From the NCBI RefSeq assembly GCF_000955955.1, contig NZ_JYJG01000235.1:1-39954 (forward strand): a stretch of DNA of 39,954 nucleotides. The letters run 5' to 3'. This DNA is from Lentzea aerocolonigenes. Its GTDB lineage: Bacteria; Actinomycetota; Actinomycetes; Mycobacteriales; Pseudonocardiaceae. Position 1 is the stretch's first letter. Every line of letters starts with the position of its first letter. The notes below the pieces were generated by a model that had not been told where the DNA came from, ran no database searches, and saw only the letters and a program-made list of their open reading frames with translations. The translations under genes and the position numbers were made by a program. Positions 24,064-33,486 of the stretch are shown here, piece by piece.

Positions 24064-25421
24064 TGGAGTGGCTGCTGGCACAACTGCGGGAGCGAGGCGA
24101 CGCCGAGGCGATGGCCGGGCACGGCGGCACCGTGACCTACGCCGGGCTCGCCGAGCTGACGACCGGCTGGCTGGCCGAGCTGGACCGGCTCGGGATCGGC
24201 GCGGGGCAGTCCGTGGCGATCGTCGGCAACGCCTCGCCGGACGTGGTCGCGCTCTTCACGGCGCTGGCCGTCCGCGGTGCCGTCGTGGTTCCGTTCGCTC
24301 CCAACGACCCGCCGAGGAGCCAGCGGGCAGGCCGGATGGCGACGGCACACGTGAGCACGGTCATCGAGTTCACCGGCCCAGGCGAGTGGACCGCCGAGTC
24401 GGTCGCGGTGCCGGACGGGCAGAAGCCCGAACTGCTGGTGCGGCTCGCCGGGTCCGCTGAGGCCGGGCTGGTGCTGTTCTCCTCCGGTTCGACCGGGGAG
24501 AGCAAGGCGGCGCTGCTCTCGCTGCCGCGGCTCTTCGACGGCTTCCGCGGTGTGGCGGGACGGCCCCGGCGCACCTTGCAGTTCATGGCGCTCGACCACA
24601 TCGGCGGCGTGAACACGTTGTTCCGCACGCTGGCCGGCGGCGGCCTGGTGGTCACCGAACCGCAGCGCACCCCGAAGCACGCGTGCGAGGCCATCGAGCG
24701 GCACCGCGTGGAGGTGCTGCCGACCACGCCGACGTTCCTGAACATGCTGCTGCTCTCGGACGCCTACCGCGACTACGACCTGTCGTCGCTCGAACTGATC
24801 ACCTACGGCACCGAGCCGATGCGCGAGGTCACGCTCGCGCACGCGGCGAAGGTGTTCCCGCAGGTCCGGTTCAAGCAGACCTACGGCCTCACCGAGACCG
24901 GCATCCTACCCACCAAGTCGGTGTCGTCCGACTCGCTGCGGATGAACGTCGGCGGGCACGGGTTCGCGACCGAGATCCGCGACGGCGTCCTGTGGATCAA
25001 GTCGCCCAGCGCGATGCTCGGTTACCTCAACGCGCCCAGCCCGTTCGACGAGGACGGCTGGCTCAACACCGGTGACGCGGTGGTCGTGGCGGAGGACGGC
25101 ACGATGCGCGTGCTCGGCCGGATCTCCGCGCTGATCAACGTCGGCGGCGAGAAGGTGTCGCCCGCCGAGGTCGAGAACGTGCTGCTGCAGGCGGGCAACG
25201 TGCAGGACGTCGTCGTGACCGGCCGCGCGAACGCGGTGACCGGGCACGTCGTCGTCGCCCAGGTCGAGCTGGTGGAGCCGGAGGAACGGCGCGAGCTCAC
25301 CAGGAGGCTGCGCAAGTTCTGCGCGGAACACCTGCCGCCCCACAAGGTTCCGGCTGTCGTCACCGTCTCGGACGTGCCGTTGCACGGCGAGCGGTTCAAG
25401 CGAATGGGAGGTGCGGGGTGA
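24063..25421 (+). CDS. Stand-alone acyl-AMP ligase (ANL superfamily)
   Basis: Product of 452 residues, shorter than a typical NRPS A domain and without a fused carrier. Adenylate-forming motifs are present: FSSGSTGESKAALL (P-loop-like), YGLTETGILP, WLNTGDAVVVAEDGTMRVLGR, and NVGGEKVSPAEVE at the hinge. ERFKRMGG at the C-terminus carries the expected catalytic lysine. LDHIGGVNTLFRTL resembles acyl-CoA/acyl-ACP synthetases more than amino-acid A domains. It probably activates a carboxylic acid as acyl-AMP and loads a carrier protein, most simply the free ACP at 26175 or the C-T protein at 31678. It overlaps both neighbours by one to four bases, so it is co-translated with them. Confidence 0.85.
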   Translation: MEWLLAQLRERGDAEAMAGHGGTVTYAGLAELTTGWLAELDRLGIGAGQSVAIVGNASPDVVALFTALAVRGAVVVPFAPNDPPRSQRAGRMATAHVSTVIEFTGPGEWTAESVAVPDGQKPELLVRLAGSAEAGLVLFSSGSTGESKAALLSLPRLFDGFRGVAGRPRRTLQFMALDHIGGVNTLFRTLAGGGLVVTEPQRTPKHACEAIERHRVEVLPTTPTFLNMLLLSDAYRDYDLSSLELITYGTEPMREVTLAHAAKVFPQVRFKQTYGLTETGILPTKSVSSDSLRMNVGGHGFATEIRDGVLWIKSPSAMLGYLNAPSPFDEDGWLNTGDAVVVAEDGTMRVLGRISALINVGGEKVSPAEVENVLLQAGNVQDVVVTGRANAVTGHVVVAQVELVEPEERRELTRRLRKFCAEHLPPHKVPAVVTVSDVPLHGERFKRMGGAG

Positions 25422-26158
25422 ACGCACCGGTGGACCAGCGTCCGGTCGCCATCGTCAGCGGTGGCAGCCGCGGCCTGGGGCTGGCGCTCGTGCGGGACTT
25501 CCTGGAACGCGGCTACCGGGTGGAGACCTTCAGCCGCAGCGAGTCCGCGGAACTGAAGGAGCTGCGCGCGGAGACCGACGCCGTGGCGTGGACCGCGCTC
25601 GACGGCACGGACGCCGCCGCGGTCGAGGAGTTCGTGCGCACGGCCGCGCGCCGGCACCGCCGCGTCGACGTGCTGGTGAACAACGCCGCGGTCGGTCTGG
25701 AGGGCCTGCTGACCCTCACCGCCCCGGCCGCCATCGACGCCGCGCTGCGCACCAACCTCACCTTGCCGGTGCTGCTGACCAGGGCCTGCCTCAAGCCGAT
25801 GATCGCCCGCCGCAGCGGCGTCGTGATCAACCTGTCGTCGATCAACGCGCTGCGCGGGCAGACCGGCGTCGCCGTCTACGGCGCGGCCAAGGCCGCCCTC
25901 GACGGCCTCACCCGCGGTCTGGCCAGGGAGGTCGGCCCGGCGGGGGTGCGGGTGGTCAGCGTGGCCCCCGGCTACTTCGACAGCGACATGACGGCGGGCA
26001 TCGGCGAGGACCAGCGCCGCCGCATCACCCGCCGCACCCCGCTCGGCCGGCTCGGTTCGGTCGAGGACGTGCTCGGCGTCATCCGCTTCCTCACCTCGCC
26101 CGCGGCGGGGTTCATCACCGGCCAGACCATCGCGGTCGACGGTGGCTACACCTGCTGA
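25418..26158 (+). CDS. Short-chain dehydrogenase/reductase, FabG-like
   Basis: Product of 246 residues. The GTG at 25418 overlaps the ligase stop (GTGA). The Rossmann motif SGGSRGLG, the structural NNAA, the catalytic Ser in INLSSINA, the YGAAK pair (Y-x3-K) and the C-terminal FITGQTIAVDGGYTC are all intact. This makes it a normal NAD(P)H-dependent reductase of the 3-oxoacyl-ACP reductase type. Between an acyl-AMP ligase and a free ACP, it could reduce a keto group on an ACP-bound starter acid. This is inference from context; a tailoring reduction of the finished product is also possible. Confidence 0.88.
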   Translation: MNAPVDQRPVAIVSGGSRGLGLALVRDFLERGYRVETFSRSESAELKELRAETDAVAWTALDGTDAAAVEEFVRTAARRHRRVDVLVNNAAVGLEGLLTLTAPAAIDAALRTNLTLPVLLTRACLKPMIARRSGVVINLSSINALRGQTGVAVYGAAKAALDGLTRGLAREVGPAGVRVVSVAPGYFDSDMTAGIGEDQRRRITRRTPLGRLGSVEDVLGVIRFLTSPAAGFITGQTIAVDGGYTC

Positions 26159-26174
26159 ACGGAGTGTGATCTGC

Positions 26175-26450
26175 ATGGACAGGCGCGAGACGGTCATGGC
26201 CGCTCTGCTCGAGATCGTCAACGAGGTGGCCGGGCCGGTCGAGCACCTGGACCCCGACCAGTTGCTCGTCGACGGCCTGGGACTCGAGTCCCTGCACCTC
26301 GCCCGGCTGGTGGCCGTGCTGGAGCTGGAGCTCGACACCGACCCGTTCTCCGACGACGTGCCCATCACTGGTGTGCGCACGGTCGGTGACCTGCTGGACG
26401 CGTACGACCCGGTGGCCCAGCCCCGGCTCGGCGCGGTCGAACCGGCATGA
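26175..26450 (+). CDS. Free acyl carrier protein
   Basis: Product of 91 residues. The ATG at 26175 (MDRRETVMAALLEIVNEVAG) has GGAG nine bases upstream. The carrier fold is clear, with Ser in DGLGLESLHLARL as the phosphopantetheine site. The usual Asp before that Ser (DSL) is Glu here, an uncommon but tolerated change. The stop overlaps the PKS start (ATGA). Next to an acyl-AMP ligase and a reductase, it most likely carries the starter acid to the PKS ketosynthase or a condensation domain. Confidence 0.85.
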   Translation: MDRRETVMAALLEIVNEVAGPVEHLDPDQLLVDGLGLESLHLARLVAVLELELDTDPFSDDVPITGVRTVGDLLDAYDPVAQPRLGAVEPA

Positions 26451-29400
26451 CGCCCGAACCCGTCGCGATCGTCGGCATGGCGGCGCGCTTTCCCGGCGCC
26501 GCCGATCTCGGCGAGTTCTGGGACGCGCTGCTGGCGGGCCGCGAGTCGATCCGCGACCTCGGTGACGACGAGCTGCTGCGCGACGGCGTGCACCCGGACT
26601 GGCTCACGAACCCGGACTACGTCAAGGCGGTCGCCTCCATCGACGGGGTGGACCTCTTCGACGCGGGCTTCTTCGACATCTCCGGCCGCGAGGCCGCGGT
26701 GATGGACCCGCAGCAGCGCGTCTTCCTGGAGACGTGCTGGCACGCGCTGGAGCACGCCGGCCTGGGTGCCGGGGGAGACGTCGGTGTCTTCGCGGGCAGC
26801 GGCGGGGTGCTCACCAGCTACCTGCCGGAGGTGCTCGGCAGCACGGGCATGCCGCAGGATCCGACGGCCTCGCTGGAACAGATCGGGTCCGACAAGGACT
26901 TCCTCGCCACCAGGGTGTCGTACAAGCTCGGCCTGACCGGTCCCAGCCTGACGGTGCAGACGGCGTGCTCGACCTCGCTGGTCGCGGTGCACCTCGCCGT
27001 GCAGAGCCTGCTGCGGGGCGAGTGCGAGGCCGCTCTGGCCGGTGGCGTGAACATCCGGCTGCCGCACGCCGCCGGGTACTGGCACCGCCGGGGAGGCATC
27101 CTGTCGCCGGACGGCCGCTGCCGCCCGTTCGACGTCAGCGCGCAGGGCACGATCTTCGGCAGTGGCGTGGGCGCCGTCGTCCTCAAGCCGCTGTCCGCCG
27201 CGGTCAGGGACGGCGACACGGTCTACGCCACCGTCCTCGGCACCGCGATCAACAACGACGGTGGCGGCAAGTCGAGCTACGGCGCCGCCAGCCAGCCGGG
27301 CCAGCTCGCCGCGATGCGCCGCGCGCTCGCCGTCGCGGGCGTCGACCCCGCCACCATCGGTTACGTCGAGGCCCACGGCACGGGCGTGCCGCTCGGCGAT
27401 CCCACCGAGGTCGGCGCGCTCAAGAAGCTCTTCGGTCACGACGCGCCGACCGCCATCGGCTCGGTGAAGGCGCTGATCGGGCACATGGAGGCGGCGTCCG
27501 GCGTCGCCGGCCTGATCAAGGCCACCCTGGCGCTGCACCACGGCCAGGTCCCGCCAAGCCCTTACTTCACCGCGCCGCACCCCAGGCTGAAGCTGGCCGA
27601 CAGCGGCCTGTTCGTGAACGCGGAACCGGTGCCCCTGCCCGGATCCCCGCGCCGGGCGGCCGTCAACTCCCTCGGCATCGGCGGCACCAACGCGTTCGCC
27701 GTGCTGGAGCAGGCACCGCCGCGGGCCGCCGCGACGCCGTCCTCCGGCCCCGAGCTGATCACGATCAGCGCCAGGAGCGAGGACGCGCTGAAGGACCTCG
27801 CCGGTGCGTGGGCGACCCGCCTGCGCGAGCCCGGCGCGTCGCTCGCCGACCTGGCCTACACGAGCCGCGCGGGCCGCCGGGCACTGCGCCACCGGCTGAG
27901 CGTGGTCGCCGGCTCCGGGCAGGACGCCGCCGATCGCTTCGAGTCGTGGCTGCGCGACGGAACCGGCCACGTGGACGCCGGTGAGGCCGCGCGCGCCAAG
28001 CCCAGGGTCGGGTTCCTCTTCCCGGGGCAGAGCTCCGAGTTCGCGGGCATGGGCGTCGAGCTCTACCGCGAGCACCCGGTGTTCCGGGCGGCGGTGGACC
28101 GGCACGCGGACGCGTTCCGCCGCCTGACCGGAACCGGCCCGCTGGACGTGTTCGCCGACGCGCGCTCGCAGGAGCGGGCGGAACTGCTGCAGCCGGCCGT
28201 CTTCCTGCTGCAGGTCGCGCTGGCCGAGTTCTGGGCCTCGTGCGGGATCACGCCGGACGCCGTCGCCGGCCACAGCCTCGGCGAGTACGCGGCCGCCTGC
28301 GTGGCCGGCGTGTTCAGCGTCGAGGAAGGCCTCGAACTGGTCTGCGCCCGCGGCCGGGCGTTCGCGGCGGTGCCCGGCAGCGGCCGGATGGTCGCCGTCG
28401 GCTGCCAGGACGTGGCCGAGCTGGAACGGATCGTCGCGGCGAAGGGCGGTTCCGTCGCGGCCTACAACGCTCCGGAACGCGTCACCGTCTCGGGCACGGA
28501 CGCCGAGATGGCCGTGCTGGAGGCGGAGTTCGCCGTCAGGGGCTGGGGCACCATCCCGCTGGAGACCACGCACGCCTTCCACTCACCGCTGGTCGCTCCC
28601 GCCGTCGCGGCGCTGGTTCGCGCGGCAGGCCGGATCAGCCACCGGACGCCCGCGGTGCCGATGGCGCTGAACCTCAGCGGCACGTGGGCGCGGGACGACC
28701 TCGGCCCCGAGTACTGGGGCCGCCAGCTCACCTCACCGGTCCGGTTCGCACCGGCTCTCGGTGAGCTGCTGCGCGGCGGCTGCTCGGTCTTCGTCGAGGT
28801 CGGTTCGGGCAGGACGCTCAGCACGTCCGGCCGCGCGCAGGCGGGCGAGGACGTCGTGTTCCTGCCCGGTCTCGCACCCAGGAACCCCGACGTGGCAACG
28901 GTTCTCGGGCACCTGGCCCGCCTGGCCAGGGCCGGGCTGCCGGTCGACTGGGACGGCTACCGCGCCGACTCGCGGCCCGCGCGGGTCTCGGCGCCGCTGT
29001 ACCCGTTCGCGCGGACCCGGCACTGGGTCGAGCAGACGGCAAGGCCTGCCGCGGCGCCGGTGAACGACCTGCCGGCGCTCACCCGGCTCGCGCTGCCCCA
29101 GTCCGCCCAGCGCCGGTACGAGACCACGGTCGCCGCGACGGCGCCGCGAGTGCTCGCGGACCACGAGATCTCCGGCCGCTTGGTCGTGCCGGGGGCCTAC
29201 CACACCGCGTGCCTCGTGGAGGCTGCGGCGGGCGAGGCGGCGGCGGTGGTCGAGGACCTCGTCTTCCCGCGCGCGCTGGAGGTCGACGACGCCGAACGGC
29301 GCGTGCAGCTCGTGCTCACCCCGTCCGGAGACCGCCGGTTCGTCGGGCAGTCGCTCAGCCTGACCGACGAGGACGACCCGCTGGCCGACGAGTCGTGGCA

Positions 29401-31675
29401 GGTGCACGCGGAGGGCCGGTTCCAGCAGGCCTCCGTCGCCGCGAGCCGGGTCGACCCGGCGTCCTGGCGTGCCGGCGACCCGGTCCCGGCGGCCGGCCTC
29501 TACCCGAGGTTCGAGGCGGCGGGGTTCCGGTTCGGCCCGGCCTTCCAGTGGATCGAGGAGCTGCGCCTGGACGGCGAGGACAGCACCGGTGATCTCACCT
29601 TCGCCGCCGGTTCGCCGCGCGAGCGGACGATGGCCCTGCTCGACGCGTGTGTCCAGCTGGCGATCGCGGCACGGATCGTCCGCACCGCGCCGGAGAACGG
29701 CGTGCCACTGCCGTTCCGGATCGAGCGGGCGGTGTTCCACGAGTCCCGGCACGCCGCTACGTCCGGGGTGGCCCACGTCCGGCATCGCGGCGCCGACGGG
29801 TCGAGGTCCGTCGCCGACGTCGTGCTGGCGGGTCACGACGGCACGCCGTTGCTGGAGATCACCGGGCTGGAGCTCAGGGCGGTGTCGTTCCGCGCCCCCG
29901 AGGCCGCGATCCACACCGACGAGTGGGAGCTGACGGAGGCGCCAGCCACCCCGGCCGGCACGTGGATCGTGCTCGCCGACAGGCAGGGCCGCTGGCGTCC
30001 CGCGGTCACCGCGCTGGAGGCCGCCGGCAGCCGGTGCGTGATCGCGGAGACGGGTGAGACGTTCACCCGCGACGGCGACCGGTACGTCCTCGATCCCACC
30101 GACGCCGGGCACCTGGCGCGGCTGTTCCGGGAGACCGGGCCCGCGAGCGTGCTGCACTGCCTCGGCCTGGACGCCCAGGACGTGCGCACGGCGTGCGGCA
30201 GCGTGCCCGCTCTCGTGCGGGCCGCCGAGGGCTGGTCACCGGGTGCCGTGGTGCTGCTGACCAGCGGCGCGGTGCCGGTGCGGGGATCCACGTCGGATCC
30301 GCACGGTGCGATGTTGTGGGGTCTCGGCCGCAGCGCGGCACTGGAGGCGCCCCAGCTGACCGTGCGGTTGCTCGACGTCGACCACACCACGGGACTGACC
30401 GCGCTTCCCGCACTGCCGGAGGCCGCGATCCGCGAGGGCCGGGTCCACCGGCCCGTGCTGCGCCGTGAGACGCCGCCGGCCTCGGCACCGTCACGGCTGA
30501 GCGCGGACGGCTGCTACCTGGTCACCGGCGGCACCGGGGCGCTCGGCCTGAGCACCGCCGCGTGGCTGGCCCGGCGCGGGGTGCGCCACGTCGTGCTCGC
30601 CTCGCGCAACGCCACGAAGGCGAAGATCGAGGAAGTCCCCGGCCTGCGGATCACTCAGGCCGACCTGGACGTCACGGACGAGGCCGCGGTCAGGCTGCTG
30701 GTCGGCCGCGCGGAACGGGAGTGGGGCGGCCTCAAGGGCGTCGTCCACGCGGCCGGGGTCCTCGACGACGCGGTGCTGCCACAGCTCACCTGGGACCGGT
30801 TCGCGGCGGTGCTCGCCCCGAAGGTCACCGGTGGCTGGCACCTGCACCGGGCGACCCTCGGGCTCGACCTGGAGCAGTTCGTCCTGTTCTCGTCCACGAC
30901 GGCGCTCCTCGGCGCGCAGGGGCAGGCGCACTACGCGGCGGCCAACGCGTTCCTCGACGGCCTCGCGCACCACCGGCGCGGTCTCGGGCTGCCGGGGCTC
31001 AGCGTCAACTGGGGCCCGTGGGAGTCGGGCATGATGGCGCGCCTCAGCGAACGTCTGCGGGCCCGGCTCACCGACGGTGGGTTCACGCCGCTCGCGCCCG
31101 GTCCCGCGTTCGCCGCGCTCGACCGGCTGCCGGCCGCGGGCCAGTACGGCGTGTTCTCCGTGGACTGGCAGCGTTATCTCGCCCGGTTCCCGGGCGGGAG
31201 GGCCGTCGCCGCGGAGCCGTCATCGTCCACTGAGGACGGTGCGGAGGCGGTGCGCAGGCTGCGGCGGGACTGGTTCGGTGCCACGGCGGACCGCCGGCGC
31301 GCGCTGGTGCTCGACTACCTGCGCGGCATGCTCGCCACCCGGCTCGGCATGCCGGAGTCCGCGGTCGTCGAGGACCTGTCCCTGCAGGAGGCCGGGCTCG
31401 ACTCGTTGCTGGCGGTCGAGGTGCGCGGCCAGATCTTCCGCGACCTGGACGTCGACCTGCCGCTCACCGGCCTGCTGGAGGGCAAGGCCGTCGGCCTGCT
31501 CGTGGGCGAGCTCACCGACCGCCTGTCGTTCGACGCGCCCGTCGAGGACGCCCCGGCCGCCGTTCCCGCCGCGGTGGAGCCGTTCTCCCCGCAGGAGGCG
31601 GAACGGTTGCTGGCGAACCTCGACTCGCTGACAGAAGACCAGCTCCAGGCGCTGCTGCCCTGGTTGGAGGGGTGA
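26447..31675 (+). CDS. Type I polyketide synthase module, KS-AT-DH-KR-ACP
   Basis: Product of 1742 residues. The KS (about 4-425) has TACSTS (Cys174), EAHGT and GHMEAASG, all catalytic residues present. The AT (about 520-830) has GQSS, GHSLGEY (Ser610) and HAFH (709-712), a malonyl-CoA type signature. The DH (from about 900) has HEISGRLVVP (His906) and the second motif D1066-x3-Q1070, so it looks active. The KR (about 1350-1550) has GGTGALG, LDD (B-type stereochemistry) and Tyr1496. The ACP has GLDSL (Ser1653). With no ER domain, one extension should give an alpha,beta-unsaturated acyl chain. The acidic C-terminal tail (LLANLDSLTEDQLQALL) resembles a docking helix. The next gene starts two bases after the stop. 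Confidence 0.95.
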   Translation: MTPEPVAIVGMAARFPGAADLGEFWDALLAGRESIRDLGDDELLRDGVHPDWLTNPDYVKAVASIDGVDLFDAGFFDISGREAAVMDPQQRVFLETCWHALEHAGLGAGGDVGVFAGSGGVLTSYLPEVLGSTGMPQDPTASLEQIGSDKDFLATRVSYKLGLTGPSLTVQTACSTSLVAVHLAVQSLLRGECEAALAGGVNIRLPHAAGYWHRRGGILSPDGRCRPFDVSAQGTIFGSGVGAVVLKPLSAAVRDGDTVYATVLGTAINNDGGGKSSYGAASQPGQLAAMRRALAVAGVDPATIGYVEAHGTGVPLGDPTEVGALKKLFGHDAPTAIGSVKALIGHMEAASGVAGLIKATLALHHGQVPPSPYFTAPHPRLKLADSGLFVNAEPVPLPGSPRRAAVNSLGIGGTNAFAVLEQAPPRAAATPSSGPELITISARSEDALKDLAGAWATRLREPGASLADLAYTSRAGRRALRHRLSVVAGSGQDAADRFESWLRDGTGHVDAGEAARAKPRVGFLFPGQSSEFAGMGVELYREHPVFRAAVDRHADAFRRLTGTGPLDVFADARSQERAELLQPAVFLLQVALAEFWASCGITPDAVAGHSLGEYAAACVAGVFSVEEGLELVCARGRAFAAVPGSGRMVAVGCQDVAELERIVAAKGGSVAAYNAPERVTVSGTDAEMAVLEAEFAVRGWGTIPLETTHAFHSPLVAPAVAALVRAAGRISHRTPAVPMALNLSGTWARDDLGPEYWGRQLTSPVRFAPALGELLRGGCSVFVEVGSGRTLSTSGRAQAGEDVVFLPGLAPRNPDVATVLGHLARLARAGLPVDWDGYRADSRPARVSAPLYPFARTRHWVEQTARPAAAPVNDLPALTRLALPQSAQRRYETTVAATAPRVLADHEISGRLVVPGAYHTACLVEAAAGEAAAVVEDLVFPRALEVDDAERRVQLVLTPSGDRRFVGQSLSLTDEDDPLADESWQVHAEGRFQQASVAASRVDPASWRAGDPVPAAGLYPRFEAAGFRFGPAFQWIEELRLDGEDSTGDLTFAAGSPRERTMALLDACVQLAIAARIVRTAPENGVPLPFRIERAVFHESRHAATSGVAHVRHRGADGSRSVADVVLAGHDGTPLLEITGLELRAVSFRAPEAAIHTDEWELTEAPATPAGTWIVLADRQGRWRPAVTALEAAGSRCVIAETGETFTRDGDRYVLDPTDAGHLARLFRETGPASVLHCLGLDAQDVRTACGSVPALVRAAEGWSPGAVVLLTSGAVPVRGSTSDPHGAMLWGLGRSAALEAPQLTVRLLDVDHTTGLTALPALPEAAIREGRVHRPVLRRETPPASAPSRLSADGCYLVTGGTGALGLSTAAWLARRGVRHVVLASRNATKAKIEEVPGLRITQADLDVTDEAAVRLLVGRAEREWGGLKGVVHAAGVLDDAVLPQLTWDRFAAVLAPKVTGGWHLHRATLGLDLEQFVLFSSTTALLGAQGQAHYAAANAFLDGLAHHRRGLGLPGLSVNWGPWESGMMARLSERLRARLTDGGFTPLAPGPAFAALDRLPAAGQYGVFSVDWQRYLARFPGGRAVAAEPSSSTEDGAEAVRRLRRDWFGATADRRRALVLDYLRGMLATRLGMPESAVVEDLSLQEAGLDSLLAVEVRGQIFRDLDVDLPLTGLLEGKAVGLLVGELTDRLSFDAPVEDAPAAVPAAVEPFSPQEAERLLANLDSLTEDQLQALLPWLEG

Positions 31676-31677
31676 CG

Positions 31678-33486
31678 ATGACCGGCTACGACGTGCGGAA
31701 GAAGCTGGAGGCGGCGCTGCGCTCGCGTGCCGCCGAGGCGCGGACCGAGCACCCGCTCTCCTTCGCCCAGCGCCCGTTGCTGTTGCTGCACAGGATGAAT
31801 CCGGGCAGCGCGTCCTACAACGTCGGGTTCACCGCGCGGTTCGCCGGAGGGTTCGACCCGGCGGCGCTGCACCGCGCGACCGGATCGCTGGTCGGGCGGC
31901 ACGCGGCTCTGCGCACGACGTTCACCCTCGACGGCCAGACCGTGCACGGGTGGCTCGAACCGTCGTTCGCCGAGGTGGACGCCCGGCAGTGGAGCGCGGA
32001 GCGGGTCGACGAGGAGGTGCGTGCCGCGTACCTGGAGCCGTTCGACCTCGCGGCCGGGCCCCTCGTCCGGGTGCGGGTGTTCGCGGTGGCGGAGGGTGAG
32101 GGCGTCGTCCTGCTGACCGTGCATCACGTGGTGTGCGACTTCTGGTCGTTGGGCGTGATCGTGGCGGAGCTGGAACAGCTCTACCTGGCCGAGGCCGAGC
32201 GGCGTCCGGCGCAGCTGGCCGCGGGCAACGTCCCGTACAGCGACTTCGTCACGCGCCAGCGCTCCATGATCGACGGCCCGCAGGGCGGCGCGGCCCGGTC
32301 CTACTGGCACGAAAGGCTTTCCGGCCGGCACGAGCCGGTCAGGTGGCCGCGGTTCGAGACCGATCCCGCCGCCACCGAGGGGGCGTCGGTCGTCTTCCCG
32401 ATCACCACCGACGTCAGCGACGGCGTGGTCGCGCTGGCGAAGGCGGAAGGGGCGACGCCCTACGCCGTGCTGCTGACGGCGTTCCAGATCCTCGTCGGCC
32501 GCTACACCGGGCGGCGCGACGTGCTGGTGGGCAGCCCGTTCGCGGGCCGCACCGACCCGTCGCTCGCCGAGTGCGTGGGCAACTTCGTGAACCCCGTGGT
32601 GCTGCGCGCCGACCTGGGTGACGGGGTGTCGTTCCGCGAGCAGCTCGGCCGGACCCGCAGTGCCGTCGTGGAGGCGCTGCAGCACCACGAGTACCCGTTC
32701 GAGCTGCTCGTCAGCGAGCTGGCACCGCGCCGGGTGGACGACCGCAACCCGATCTTCCAGGCGATGTTCAGCTACCAGAAGCCGGCCAGGTACCCGGCGC
32801 TCGCCGGCCTCTACATCGCCGACGAAGACGCGGCCGACGTGCCGTGGGCGGGGCTGACCGCGCGCCCGTACCGGCTGGACCAGCAGGACGACCAGCTGGA
32901 GCTCGTGCTGGAGGTCGTCCACGACGGAGACCGGCTGGTCGGGCTGCTCAAGTACCGCAAGGCCGTGTTCACCGACGCGGCGGCGCGCGACGTCATCACG
33001 AACTACCTGGCGCTGCTGCGTGCCGCGCTCGCGGAGCCTGGTCTCGGCGTGGCGGACCTGCCGATGCCGGTCGCCGTCGAGGCCGACAGCGGCACGCGGC
33101 GCGCTCCGGCCGCCGGGACCGCTCGCAGTGCGGCACCGATCGCGCTGGAGCGCCGGGTGCTGGCCGTGTGGAAGGAGGTGCTCGGACGTGAGGCGATCGG
33201 GTCCGACGACAACTTCTTCGACCTCGGCGGCAACTCGATGCTGCTGATGCGGGTGCACGAGCTGCTCGCCGACGACGCGGCGGAGGCCCCGCTGACGGTC
33301 AACGAGCTGTTCCGCTACCCGACGCCGGCGAGCCTCGCCCGGCGCCTCGGCCAGACCACCGCCACCGCCGCGGCCGGCCGGGACCGGGCGTCGAGCAGGC
33401 GGGTCCAGCTCGCCGAGGGAACGGCCCGCGGCGCCCGGCTGCGCGCGCGTCAGCGTTCGGGAGCCGAGGGGAGCCGGGATGTCTGA
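31678..33486 (+). CDS. NRPS C-T didomain protein lacking an adenylation domain
   Basis: Product of 602 residues. The ATG at 31678 has GGAGG eight bases upstream; the overlapping GTG at 31672 lies too near that site. The condensation domain (about 25-440) has HHVVCDFWS at 149-157: both histidines and Asp are present, but Phe replaces the usual Gly. NFVNPVVLRA and the final bridge region are intact. The carrier (about 485-565) has FFDLGGNSM with Ser520. A basic tail follows (SSRRVQLAEGTARGARLRARQR) that may be a docking element. With no A domain, the carrier must be charged in trans, possibly by the stand-alone ligase at 24063 or by an enzyme outside the window. It overlaps the next gene by eight bases. 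Confidence 0.9.
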   Translation: MTGYDVRKKLEAALRSRAAEARTEHPLSFAQRPLLLLHRMNPGSASYNVGFTARFAGGFDPAALHRATGSLVGRHAALRTTFTLDGQTVHGWLEPSFAEVDARQWSAERVDEEVRAAYLEPFDLAAGPLVRVRVFAVAEGEGVVLLTVHHVVCDFWSLGVIVAELEQLYLAEAERRPAQLAAGNVPYSDFVTRQRSMIDGPQGGAARSYWHERLSGRHEPVRWPRFETDPAATEGASVVFPITTDVSDGVVALAKAEGATPYAVLLTAFQILVGRYTGRRDVLVGSPFAGRTDPSLAECVGNFVNPVVLRADLGDGVSFREQLGRTRSAVVEALQHHEYPFELLVSELAPRRVDDRNPIFQAMFSYQKPARYPALAGLYIADEDAADVPWAGLTARPYRLDQQDDQLELVLEVVHDGDRLVGLLKYRKAVFTDAAARDVITNYLALLRAALAEPGLGVADLPMPVAVEADSGTRRAPAAGTARSAAPIALERRVLAVWKEVLGREAIGSDDNFFDLGGNSMLLMRVHELLADDAAEAPLTVNELFRYPTPASLARRLGQTTATAAAGRDRASSRRVQLAEGTARGARLRARQRSGAEGSRDV

